64,000 nt of DNA. It comes from Oleiharenicola sp. (GTDB lineage: Bacteria > Verrucomicrobiota > Verrucomicrobiia > Opitutales > Opitutaceae). Shown here piece after piece: positions 1 through 7,461 of this stretch. Made by a program: the position numbers and the translations under genes. Location: positions 62,001 to 126,000 of the forward strand of contig JANYDW010000061.1 in assembly GCA_025363455.1 (NCBI GenBank), in the 5' to 3' direction. The number at the start of each line of letters is the position of its first letter. The stretch's first letter is position 1. Below the pieces are notes generated by a model, which saw only the letters and a program-made list of their open reading frames with translations, did no database searches and was not told where the DNA came from.

Positions 1-2
1 TC

Positions 3-380
3 GGCGACAAGGTCGGTCATGCGGCCGATGCGGTGGCGGCGTTTGTCGAATCGCCCGAGGCGAAAAAGACCTTTGCCAACCTGAACGAAGCCTTAGCCGC
101 CACCAAGGCAGCGATCGCCAAAATCGACGCCCAGGTCGGGCCGGTGAGCGATGAGATGAAGGCCACGCTGAGCGCCGCGCAGACGGCGATGAAGACGCTC
201 GATGCCGCCGCGGCCACGACCAAACAGTTCGTGCAGCAGCAGGGCCAGACCGGTGACGAGCTGGCCCAAGCCCTCCGGCAGATCGCCGAGGCGGCGGGCG
301 CGCTCGAGAACCTGGCCAATGCCATTGAGCGGAACCCCAGCTCCCTGATCGTCGGCAAAAAGAAACCCGGCCCACCATGA
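3..380 (+). CDS. MCE/MlaD (PqiB-like) lipid-transport protein, C-terminal part (5' end outside window)
   Basis: The reading frame is open to the left edge of the window, so this is only the C-terminal end of a longer protein; the GTG at 33 is internal. What remains is an alanine-rich, amphipathic helical stretch with residues spaced like a coiled coil, ending in a short basic, proline-rich tail (KKKPGPP). This is typical of the end of MCE-domain substrate-binding proteins of Mla/Pqi-type phospholipid transporters. The family call rests mostly on the next gene, a PqiC/YmbA-like lipoprotein, whose ATG overlaps this stop codon (ATGA at 377-380) and suggests translational coupling. The MCE domain itself is not visible, so another periplasmic helical protein cannot be excluded. 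Confidence 0.6.
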   Translation, partial: GDKVGHAADAVAAFVESPEAKKTFANLNEALAATKAAIAKIDAQVGPVSDEMKATLSAAQTAMKTLDAAAATTKQFVQQQGQTGDELAQALRQIAEAAGALENLANAIERNPSSLIVGKKKPGPP

Positions 381-937
381 AGAACCTCTTTCGTCTCACG
401 GCGCTCAGCCTCTGGTCTTCCGTCCTCTGGTGGTCGACCGGCTGCAACCTGCTGCCGGAACAGCAGCCCGACCGGGTGCGCCACTTCACGCTCAGCGGGT
501 CGGCCGGGGCCGGGACCGCAGCCGTGGTTGACGCAGTCCGTATTCGTCCCGTGCAACTGGCCGGACACCTTCGCAACCGCTCCGTGGCCGTCCGGGTATC
601 GGACAACGAGGTTATCTATCTCGACGATGCCCGGTGGGCGGAGCCCCTTGACGAGGCGTTTACCCAGATGCTGCGCAACCGCTTGCGCTCGGTAAGTGGC
701 GGCAGCGTGGTCAGCGTGCAAGTTCAACGCTGCGAGCCCGTCCGGCCGGAAGGCAACTCGGTGCAGCTCGCCGCGACCTATACCATCACCCCGCCGGCCG
801 GCCCGACCCGAACCGGTTCTTTTACCGCGACTCCGCGTCCTTGGGATGGCCGGGATCCCGGCGCCATGGTGGGTTTGCTGCGCGAGGCGGCCAACGAGCT
901 GGCCGAGGCGGTGGCCGCGGCGGCCGAGGCGAAATGA
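377..937 (+). CDS. PqiC/YmbA-like ABC-type transport auxiliary lipoprotein
   Basis: A 186-residue outer-membrane-type lipoprotein. The N-terminus has a basic start, a hydrophobic stretch and a lipobox-like STGC with the modified cysteine near residue 23. The mature part starts with a RVRHFTL strand and continues with RIRPVQLAGHL and DARWAEPLDEAFTQML, the pattern of the ABC-transport auxiliary family (PF03886: a mature chain that begins with a conserved beta strand, followed by 'arWaepl'). Family members partner with MCE proteins in PqiABC/Mla-like systems that move lipids between membranes. The 4-bp overlap with the upstream MCE-like gene fits this. The tail is alanine/glutamate rich. Function is inferred from family and context. 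Confidence 0.75.
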   Translation: MKNLFRLTALSLWSSVLWWSTGCNLLPEQQPDRVRHFTLSGSAGAGTAAVVDAVRIRPVQLAGHLRNRSVAVRVSDNEVIYLDDARWAEPLDEAFTQMLRNRLRSVSGGSVVSVQVQRCEPVRPEGNSVQLAATYTITPPAGPTRTGSFTATPRPWDGRDPGAMVGLLREAANELAEAVAAAAEAK

Positions 938-1019
938 ACATTGGCCAATTAAATTCTTTCCAGCACCCGGCCGGCCGTGGCATGGTTCCGGCTATTCCAA
1001 GCTTTCCCACTGTGCATTC

Positions 1020-1325
1020 ATGAAACCCGGCTTTTCAGTCCTGCGCTTCGTCCTCAAGCGAGGGCCCGACGGCCAGCTGACGCAGGAGGTGAAACGCTGC
1101 GGCGAATTTGGCGACGTGGAGCAGGCCTTTGATACCGCGCGCATGGAAGTGTTGCGCGAATGGCAGGAGGCGGTGAACGAGCCCGGGCCGACCGCCCATC
1201 CCGGGCGCATTGTCGAAATCAAGATCAAGGACACGGAATGGGGCTACGAGCTGAAGCGAGACCACCAGGTGCTCTCACGCTTTTGGGTGCACGACAACGC
1301 TCCCGCTGTGATCAGCGGCGCTTGA
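1020..1325 (+). CDS. Small conserved-looking hypothetical protein (101 aa)
   Basis: I do not recognise this protein. The ATG at 1020 begins MKPGFSVLRFVLKRG. The sequence is mixed alpha/beta with a high fraction of charged residues, no signal peptide and no membrane segment. Codon use (G/C at third positions) matches the neighbouring genes, and the frame stays open well upstream of the ATG, which fits real coding but makes the exact start uncertain. It lies 82 bp after the PqiC-like gene on the same strand, so it could be the last gene of that operon. A FYRxx-type or nucleic-acid-binding role cannot be read from the sequence. Confidence 0.55.
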   Translation: MKPGFSVLRFVLKRGPDGQLTQEVKRCGEFGDVEQAFDTARMEVLREWQEAVNEPGPTAHPGRIVEIKIKDTEWGYELKRDHQVLSRFWVHDNAPAVISGA

Positions 1326-1420
1326 GGTTGGCGTTTGACGTGTAGGATCGATCCTACAAACCTCCGCCAATTGCCCGGGGCCACTGGCGGCATTACTGTG
1401 TAGGTTTGCTTACTCCTGCC

Positions 1421-2503
1421 ATGCCCAATCGAGATATTCACCAAAAACCTTTCGATGCGGGAACGCTAGCAAAGCTCGAACTCTTCAAGCTGACTGCCGA
1501 GGGTTTTCTTGGAGTTTTCGTGGGTAGCAGACAATCGCGATACAAGCGGATTCAAATCTTCGATTTTTTCTGCGGCCCCGGCCTCGACGCTCAAGGGAAT
1601 CAAGGCAGCCCGGTGATGTTGCTCAAACACCTGCACACCTTAGGTAATAAAATTCAGGGAAAGGACTATAAAATTTCGGTGCTGCTGAATGATGCTGAGC
1701 GCGGAAAAATCGAAGAGCTGAAGAAAAATTTACGGAGCTCTAAGCTGGATTCAGGGCCTTATAGCCTTCGATTCGCGAATAGGGAATTCCTAGAGGCTTT
1801 TCCGGAAGAGGCGGTCCAGATGGCGGGGGCGGCAAATCTAGTTGTGATTGATCAAAATGGCGTCCGCCAATTTCCGCCTGACGTGTTCACTAAATTGCGT
1901 AACCTGCCCACAACGGATGTATTGGTTTTCATGTCGTCATCATATGCTTGGCGATTCCAAGATGCGCCGGAGATGCAGCGGCATTTAGAAACAGCCAAGG
2001 CGTTCGGTCCTGCGACGTCTTTCTACGATACGCATCGAGCCATTGTAGACTATTATCGATCGCTCATTCCAGCAGGCGTTGTTTATTATCTGGCTCCCTT
2101 TTCCATCAAAAAAGGAAGCAATATCCACGGAGTGATGTTTGGTTCATCCAACCTGAAGGGCTTGGAGAAATTCCTAGAAGCGGCTTGGCATCTAGACGAC
2201 CGGACCGGCGAAGCAAATTTCGACATTAACCGAGAGGGCCGCTTCAGTCTACCTGGCGAACTGCCGATTGAATGGGGAGAGACCAAAAAGGTGCAGGTCT
2301 TTGAACGTGAGCTTTCTCAAGCGATACTTTCGGAAATCCTGCCGACAACGGCCGCCATCTACAGTTTCTCATTGGAGCGAGGTTTTCTGCCTAAACATGC
2401 AAATACAGTGCTTAAATCACTTTATACCTCTGGAAAGATCGAGAAAGTGTCCGGTCTGGGCTACTCATCGCTTGAGAATCCACGGCCGCTGGTCCTACGG
2501 TAG
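1421..2503 (+). CDS. tcmP: Three-Cys-motif partner protein TcmP
   Basis: About 360 residues. The start is set at the ATG at 1421 (MPNRDIHQKPFDAGTLAKLE); a TTG five codons earlier is the alternative. The segment RIQIFDFFCGPG near residues 45-54 matches the Rossmann-like first strand and glycine loop expected for the TcmP family (TIGR04474-type, usually D-x-F-A/C-G-P-G), and VVIDQNGV further on occupies the place of the usual DPxG motif. The family is defined by its constant pairing with a three-Cys-motif Gp37/Gp68-like protein, and that gene follows after only 3 bp. Its biochemical role is not established. Base composition is clearly more A/T-rich than the flanking genes, which suggests horizontal acquisition. 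Confidence 0.85.
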   Translation: MPNRDIHQKPFDAGTLAKLELFKLTAEGFLGVFVGSRQSRYKRIQIFDFFCGPGLDAQGNQGSPVMLLKHLHTLGNKIQGKDYKISVLLNDAERGKIEELKKNLRSSKLDSGPYSLRFANREFLEAFPEEAVQMAGAANLVVIDQNGVRQFPPDVFTKLRNLPTTDVLVFMSSSYAWRFQDAPEMQRHLETAKAFGPATSFYDTHRAIVDYYRSLIPAGVVYYLAPFSIKKGSNIHGVMFGSSNLKGLEKFLEAAWHLDDRTGEANFDINREGRFSLPGELPIEWGETKKVQVFERELSQAILSEILPTTAAIYSFSLERGFLPKHANTVLKSLYTSGKIEKVSGLGYSSLENPRPLVLR

Positions 2504-2506
2504 AGC

Positions 2507-3256
2507 ATGCGCGGTAAATCTCACATCGAATGGACTGAATCCACCTGGAACCCAGTGACGGGTTGCAGCAAAGTCAGCGCTGGCTGTAAGCACTGTTATG
2601 CCGAGCGCATGGCGCTACGGCTTCAGGCTATGGGTAACGAACGCTATGCCAATGGCTTTGGCCTTACCCTGCATGAGGATCTGGTTGATGCGCCAAAATA
2701 CTGGAAGACTCCGCGGGTGATTTTCGTGAATTCGATGAGCGACCTTTTTCACGAAAAAGTTCCGCTCGGATTCATTAAAAAAGTATTCGCGACTATGCGG
2801 GCCTGTCCGCAACACACGTTTCAAATACTTACCAAAAGAAGCAGTCGGTTGGCGGAAATAGCCACGCAACTCGACTGGGCTCCAAATGTCTGGATGGGTG
2901 TGAGCGTGGAAGATTCAAGGGTGGTCCACCGCGTGAATGACCTCCAGTGTGTCCCGGCAGCAGTTCGTTTTCTTTCCCTTGAGCCACTAATCGGCGCAAT
3001 CGACAGTCTGCCGCTAGAGGGCATTGATTGGGCTATTGTCGGTGGGGAGAGCGGACCGGGAGCGAGGGAAATGAAGATCGAATGGGTCCGGTCGATTTTC
3101 CGACAATGCCGGAAATCCGGAACGGCCTTTTTCTTTAAACAATGGGGTGGGGTGAGAAAGGATCTGACTGGTCGTGAGCTTCGTGGTCGCACTTATGACG
3201 AAATGCCCACTCCGCGCGATCCAATAGAAAGACGCCTCGAACTCATGTCGGCGTAA
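2507..3256 (+). CDS. Three-Cys-motif DUF5131 protein (phage Gp37/Gp68 family)
   Basis: 249 residues beginning MRGKSHIEWTESTWNPVTGC. Cysteines at about 20, 27 and 30 (GC-SKVSAG-CKHC-YAE) form the defining three-Cys motif, which resembles a radical-SAM or spore-photoproduct-lyase-like iron-sulfur site. Downstream, VIFVNSMSDLFHEKVP, FQILTKRS, WMGVSVED and WAIVGGESGPGAR are the hallmark blocks of the DUF5131/Gp37-Gp68 family, which occurs in phages and accessory regions. It forms a two-gene unit with tcmP 3 bp upstream. Like tcmP it is relatively A/T-rich. The substrate is unknown; a role in nucleic-acid modification or phage conflict is inference only. Confidence 0.88.
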   Translation: MRGKSHIEWTESTWNPVTGCSKVSAGCKHCYAERMALRLQAMGNERYANGFGLTLHEDLVDAPKYWKTPRVIFVNSMSDLFHEKVPLGFIKKVFATMRACPQHTFQILTKRSSRLAEIATQLDWAPNVWMGVSVEDSRVVHRVNDLQCVPAAVRFLSLEPLIGAIDSLPLEGIDWAIVGGESGPGAREMKIEWVRSIFRQCRKSGTAFFFKQWGGVRKDLTGRELRGRTYDEMPTPRDPIERRLELMSA

Positions 3257-3297
3257 GAGACAATACGCGCTAGTGAACTGACCCATCCAGTCTGGAC

Positions 3298-4545
3298 TTA
3301 TTTCAGCGTGGCGGCGATGCGGGCGAGAGCGGTTTCGACGTTCGCGCGGGAGTTGAAGGCGCTGATGCGCACATGGCCTTCGCCACACTTGCCGAAGCCG
3401 GCGCCGGGCGTGCAGACGACCTGGGCTTGGTTCAGGAGCAGGTCGAAAAACTCCCAGGAGTCGCGGCCGGTGTTCACCCAGATGTAGGGAGCGTTGTCGC
3501 CGCCAATGCAAGTGAAGCCGAGTTTCGTCATCGCATCGCGGATGAGCTTGGCGTTGGCCAGGTAGAAGTTGATGAGGTCGCTGGTCTGCTTCTTGCCGGC
3601 GTCGGTGTAGATCGCGGCGGCGGCCTTTTGAATGGGGTACGCGACGCCGTTAAACTTGGTCGTGTGGCGGCGGTTCCAAAGCGCATGCAGCGGGTGGGCG
3701 TGGCCGGCGGCGTCATAGGCCAGCAGTGACTTGGGTACGACCGTGTAGGCGCAGCGGGTGCCTGTGAAACCGGCAGTCTTGGAGAAGCTGCGGAACTCGA
3801 TGGCGACGTCACGTGCGCCCTCGATCTCGTAGATGGAATGGGGGATGGCGGGATCGCGAATGTAGGCCTCGTAGGCGGAATCGAAGAGGATGACGGCTTG
3901 GTTGGCCTTGGCGTAGGCGACCCACGCGGCGAGTTGGGCCTTGGTGGCGACCGCCCCGGTCGGATTGTTGGGGAAGCAGAGGTAGATGAGGTCGGCGGAT
4001 TCGACAGGCTCACCGCGGGTGGCGGCGCCGGGGACAGCCGGCACGTAGCCGTTGGCGGGCGTGCAATCGAGGTAGGTAATGCCCTGGTATCGACCATCGA
4101 CGTTGGCGCCGGTGCGGCCGGCCATGACATTGGTGTCGACGTAAACGGGATAGACCGGGTCGGGGATCGCGAGCCGGACGTCGGTGGCGAAGATCTCCTG
4201 GATATTGCCGCAGTCGCATTTCGAGCCGTCGGAGATGAAAATCTCATCGGCCTCGATGTTGCAGCCGCGGGCCGTGTAGTCGTGCTGGGCGATGGCTTCC
4301 CGGAGGAACGCATAGCCCTGCTCGGGGCCGTAGCCCTTGAAAGTGGCGCGATTGGCCATCTCATCGGTTGCGGCGTGGAGGGCCTCGACGCAGACGGCCG
4401 GGAGGGGCTCGGTGACGTCGCCGATGCCAAGGCGGATCACTGGCTTGCCCGGGTGGGCGGCGACGTAGGCGTTCACGCGCTTGGCGATGTCGGCGAAGAG
4501 GTAGGAGGCTTTGAGCTTGGTGTAATTCTCGTTGATGCGGATCAT
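3298..4545 (-). CDS. dapL: LL-diaminopimelate aminotransferase
   Basis: A 415-residue class I/II PLP aminotransferase converting tetrahydrodipicolinate directly to LL-diaminopimelate for lysine and peptidoglycan synthesis. The start [20 protein letters not shown] and the block [12 protein letters not shown] are typical of Dap[13 protein letters not shown] (about 188-200), FDSAYEAYI and [12 protein letters not shown], with the PLP-binding lysine near 256, complete the signature. Length matches the family (about 410). Residues about 170-185 ([16 protein letters not shown]) look longer than usual and coincide with a TTCGACAGGCTCACC-like repeat fragment on the opposite strand, so a small in-frame repeat insertion is possible. 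The leader before the ATG is pyrimidine-rich with no Shine-Dalgarno sequence. An upstream in-frame start extending 42 codons is less likely. Confidence 0.95.
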   Translation of the reverse strand: MIRINENYTKLKASYLFADIAKRVNAYVAAHPGKPVIRLGIGDVTEPLPAVCVEALHAATDEMANRATFKGYGPEQGYAFLREAIAQHDYTARGCNIEADEIFISDGSKCDCGNIQEIFATDVRLAIPDPVYPVYVDTNVMAGRTGANVDGRYQGITYLDCTPANGYVPAVPGAATRGEPVESADLIYLCFPNNPTGAVATKAQLAAWVAYAKANQAVILFDSAYEAYIRDPAIPHSIYEIEGARDVAIEFRSFSKTAGFTGTRCAYTVVPKSLLAYDAAGHAHPLHALWNRRHTTKFNGVAYPIQKAAAAIYTDAGKKQTSDLINFYLANAKLIRDAMTKLGFTCIGGDNAPYIWVNTGRDSWEFFDLLLNQAQVVCTPGAGFGKCGEGHVRISAFNSRANVETALARIAATLK

Positions 4546-4589
4546 GAGGGGAAAAGGGAGAGGGAAAGAGAGAGAGGGAGGGCGCTTGT

Positions 4590-4671
4590 CGTCCGTAGTC
4601 TTGGCGAAGGATGATGGCGATCCAGCTGGATTGCTTCGTCGTCTGGCGGACCAGACTTCTCGCCATGACAA
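4590..4671. repeat. Degenerate dispersed repeat between dapL and panC
   Basis: This divergent intergenic region holds a GTCCGTAGTCTTGGCGAAGGA segment-like unit followed by CCAGCTGGATTGCTTCGTCG and CGCCATGACA. The latter match the other strand of the repeats at 6003-6090 and 18054-18137. It looks like a half or decayed copy. Confidence 0.6.
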
Positions 4672-4744
4672 ACCGTATGGTCACAGATGAGTGCGAAGGC
4701 TTGATAAAGGGAACGGGGTCTGGATATTCAAGTCTGTTTACCCC

Positions 4745-5587
4745 ATGCAGAAGATCGAAACCGTCACAGCGATGCGCGAAGCCGCGGCGGCGCTGCGGGC
4801 CGGCGGCCGAAAAATCGCCTTCGTCCCAACCCTGGGAGCTTTGCATGCGGGCCATGCGAGCTTGATCCGGCTGGGGCGAGCGAGCGGGGCGGCGGTGGTG
4901 GTGTCGGCCTTCGTAAATCCGCTGCAATTCGGTCCGAGCGAAGATCTCGCGAAATATCCCCGCACCCTGTCGGCCGACCTAATGCTGGCCGAGAAGGAGG
5001 AGGTCGAGGTGCTGTTCACCCCGACGGCCGAGGAAATGTTTCCCAAGGGTTTTTCGACTTTGGTGCTGGAGGAGGCCGTGAGCAAACCGCTCTGCGGGGT
5101 GGCCCGGCCGGCCCTGTTCCGGGGCACGCTCACCTGCTGGTTGAAATTGTTCAGCATCGTGCAGCCGGACCTGCTGGTGCTGGGGGAAAAGGATGTGCAG
5201 CAGGTGGCGGTCGTCAAAAAAGTCGCCGCCGACCTGCTTCTACCATTCAAGATCATCACCGGCCCGGTGGTGCGCGACGCGGATGGCATGACGGCGAGTG
5301 CCCGCAACAATTACCTCACGCCTTCCCAGCGCGAGGAGGCGCTGGCGGTGGTGCGGGCACTCCGCAAGGCCAAGGAAATGGTCGAATCCGGGGTAAAGAG
5401 TTCCGACCGGCTGGTCGCCGAGGCCACGCACATCATTTCAGCCAAACGTCGCCTGCGCGTCATCTACATTTCTGTCGTGGACCCGCGCACCATGGAGCCA
5501 ATCCGCGAGGTGGTGTCCGGCGAATGCCTGATGGCCATCTCCTTTTGGGTAGATGAGGTAAGGTTGACGGATAACATGCCGCTTTGA
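4745..5587 (+). CDS. panC: Pantoate--beta-alanine ligase (pantothenate synthetase)
   Basis: 280 residues. It condenses pantoate with beta-alanine using ATP in the last step of pantothenate synthesis. The ATP-binding PTLGALHAGHASLI near residues 28-41 is the PanC signature (PTMGxLHxGH), followed by SAFVNPLQFGPSEDLAKYPRT, GVARPALFRGTLT and LVLGEKDVQQ, all expected for the family. DGMTASARNNYL replaces the usual DGLAxSSRNxYL, and GEKDVQQ replaces GEKDYQQ, which are mild departures. The ATG at 4745 is chosen over an upstream in-frame one because MQKIETV matches the normal PanC N-terminus. panE lies about 580 bp downstream, so two pantothenate genes sit close together, although the gap argues against one transcript. 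Confidence 0.95.
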   Translation: MQKIETVTAMREAAAALRAGGRKIAFVPTLGALHAGHASLIRLGRASGAAVVVSAFVNPLQFGPSEDLAKYPRTLSADLMLAEKEEVEVLFTPTAEEMFPKGFSTLVLEEAVSKPLCGVARPALFRGTLTCWLKLFSIVQPDLLVLGEKDVQQVAVVKKVAADLLLPFKIITGPVVRDADGMTASARNNYLTPSQREEALAVVRALRKAKEMVESGVKSSDRLVAEATHIISAKRRLRVIYISVVDPRTMEPIREVVSGECLMAISFWVDEVRLTDNMPL

Positions 5588-6165
5588 GCCTACGTGGGCC
5601 TGTGAATAACTTGTCAGCCCAAGCAGAAATTCACTCGTGGAATTCCACTTTGCTCGGGTTGTGAACAGTCAGGGAAAATCCTGGGCTACACCAATATTCT
5701 GCTGGGGCCGTGGTGCAGCGTGGAGTCGCCCCCGAGAATCGTATTTCCCGACAGGATGCCGGTTTGATACGTAATACATTGAAGATAAATGATCTAGCGC
5801 GGTGTAATGTGGCCTCCCCCGAGTATTTTCGCTCTGAAACGCCCTGGGAGCTTCTTGGCAACTGTTCCAAGGGGATGATCGCGCCGGACGATGCTGCGTG
5901 GCAATCGGGACAGCCTCGGTGAGTTTACAATTAAAAGTTGCCGAGTGTGAAGAAAGCCAGAACTTGCGGCCGCGGCCAGCGAGACGGTTGTGTCCAAATT
6001 TGTCATTGCGAGGAGTCGCGCGCAGCGCGCGACGAAGCAATCCAGCCTTGATGGATCGCCACGGCCGGTTGCGCCAGCCTCGCGATGACAGGGCAAATCA
6101 GGACACCGCCAAAGAGACACTGAGGGGTTGTATTATTGGCCTAACTTTGTGACGACTGAGGCGTT
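5588..6165. other. Gene-free interval between panC and panE
   Basis: I see no convincing gene here. Short ORFs on both strands have no family features and overlap the dispersed repeat at 6003-6090. The remaining sequence (about 5600-5990) is less G/C-rich than its surroundings and shows no RNA or terminator structure that I can support. Confidence 0.5.
6003..6090. repeat. Dispersed inverted repeat, TCATTGCGAGG type
   Basis: The element begins TCATTGCGAGGAGTCGCG, passes through GACGAAGCAATCCAG and TGGATCGCCACGG, and ends CTCGCGATGACA, so the outer arms are complementary. A second full copy lies at 18054-18137 and a partial one at 4590-4671. Confidence 0.8.
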
Positions 6166-7128
6166 GTGAGCACCTCTTTTCCCGAGAAACCCCGTATCGC
6201 GATCATCGGCACTGGAGCCTTGGGCTGTTACTACGGAGCGCGGTTGGTGAAGGCCGGTGAGGATGTGCATTTTCTGGGGCGAAGCGGCCGCGCCGCACTC
6301 ACAGCCCGTGGGCTGAAGATCAAAACTCCCACCGAGCGGATCAATCTGCGTAAAATCCAAGTGTATGGTTCGTCGACCGAGATTGGGCCGTGCGATCTGG
6401 TGATTATTGCGACCAAGGCGACAGCCAACGAGGCCCTGAAGAACATCCTGCCGCCCTTGCTCGGGCCGGAAACCACGGTGCTCACCCTGCAAAATGGTTT
6501 GGGTGTGGAGGAACCCGTGGCGGAGATCGCCGGGCCCGGCCGCGTCGTCGGTGCCATTTGCTACATCGGCTGCACGCGCACCGCCCCCGGCGTGGTCAAC
6601 TGCTCGTTCCCGGGCCTCATGACCATTGGCAAGTTCGGGAAACCCGCGGGTGAGCGCACCCATGCGGTCGCCGCGCTCTGGCGTCGGGCGGGCGTGAAAT
6701 GCACGGCCCAGGATAACCTGGAGGCCCAACGTTGGCACAAGCTCGTCTGGAACGTGCCCTTCAACGGCCTCGCCATCATTACCGGCGGCGTGACCACCGA
6801 TGTGCTCCTCGCCGACGAGGGCATGCGCCTGCTGGCGCGCCGCCTGATGGAGGAGGTCGTCGAGGCTGCGGCCAAGTTCGGCCACGAGATTTCCCGCTCA
6901 TTCGTGGACCTGCAGTTTGAACGCACCGCCAAGATGGGCGAGTACCGGCCCTCCAGCCTGATTGATTTTGAGGAGGGTCGCGACGTGGAGCTCGAGGAAA
7001 TTTGGGGCGAGGCAGTCCGTCGCGCGAAGTCCGTGGGCGTGCCAGTGCCGCGCATGGAAATGCTCTACTGGCTGATCAAGCAGCGGATCGCGGCGCGCAA
7101 CGCCCGGGCGAAGACCCGCAAGCGCTGA
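6166..7128 (+). CDS. panE: 2-dehydropantoate 2-reductase
   Basis: 320 residues. It reduces 2-dehydropantoate to pantoate with NADPH, the step before PanC. The N-terminal Rossmann motif IAIIGTGALGCYYGARLVKAG is diagnostic, followed by VIIATKA, VLTLQNGLG and GAICYIGCTRTAPG. In the C-terminal domain, RWHKLVWNVPFNGLAIITGG contains the catalytic-lysine block (K in RWxKLxxN), and EYRPSSLIDFEEGRDVELEEIWG is the usual substrate-loop region. The start is the GTG at 6166 (VSTSFPEKPRIAIIG); no better ATG lies in frame. Length is normal for the ApbA/PanE family. Other ketopantoate-reductase-like paralogues share these motifs, but the nearby panC supports this call. Confidence 0.93.
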   Translation: MSTSFPEKPRIAIIGTGALGCYYGARLVKAGEDVHFLGRSGRAALTARGLKIKTPTERINLRKIQVYGSSTEIGPCDLVIIATKATANEALKNILPPLLGPETTVLTLQNGLGVEEPVAEIAGPGRVVGAICYIGCTRTAPGVVNCSFPGLMTIGKFGKPAGERTHAVAALWRRAGVKCTAQDNLEAQRWHKLVWNVPFNGLAIITGGVTTDVLLADEGMRLLARRLMEEVVEAAAKFGHEISRSFVDLQFERTAKMGEYRPSSLIDFEEGRDVELEEIWGEAVRRAKSVGVPVPRMEMLYWLIKQRIAARNARAKTRKR

Positions 7129-7143
7129 GGCGGGTGCCTCGAT

Positions 7144-7202
7144 GTAGGTCGGGCTTCACGCCCGACATTCTGTGTAATCGTCGGGGATGAACCCCGACCT
7201 AC
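7144..7202. repeat. Palindromic repeat GTAGGTCGGG...CCCGACCTAC
   Basis: Outer arms GTAGGTCGGG and CCCCGACCTAC are complementary, with inner hairpins CGGGCTTCACGCCCG and CGGGGATGAACCCCG. This belongs to a class of GTAGG...CCTAC palindromes that recurs through the window. Confidence 0.85.
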
Positions 7203-7245
7203 ACGGGTCGTCTGGACGGCCGGGATCCCGCGAGGCCGCGCTCGC

Positions 7246-7271
7246 AACCCGTCCGGAGGCCGGGTTCCACC
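7246..7271. repeat. Dispersed 26-bp repeat unit
   Basis: The unit AACCCGTCCGGAGGCC plus GGGTTCCACC occurs identically at 50064-50089 and as its reverse complement at 9969-9994. At 50017-50089 two copies face each other as an inverted repeat inside a gene. Confidence 0.85.
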
Positions 7272-7313
7272 AAGCCTCGCAGGAGCTCGGCCCTAAGCCG
7301 GGGGTGAGTGAAT

Positions 7314-7363
7314 GTAGGGGCGCGCCTCGCGCGCGCCCGGGCGTGGTCGAGCCACGCCCCTAC
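7314..7363. repeat. Palindromic repeat GTAGGGGCG...CGCCCCTAC
   Basis: A second GTAGG-type palindrome just upstream of the OPT transporter gene. The outer arms GTAGGGGCG and CGCCCCTAC are complementary and the interior is a run of alternating GC. Confidence 0.8.
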
Positions 7364-7461
7364 GGTTGAAACCAAACGGACCATCGGGCCTTCTGCCGAA
7401 AAAACCGACCCGTGTCATACTGAGGCTTGATGCCACCCACCCCTTCCGCCCAAAGTGTGCC

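Noticed and set aside
5794-6120. Possible small genes between panC and panE
   Set aside because: They are translated from the TCATTGCGAGG dispersed repeat (products such as RDPSRLDCFVARCARLLAMT are typical of such repeats).
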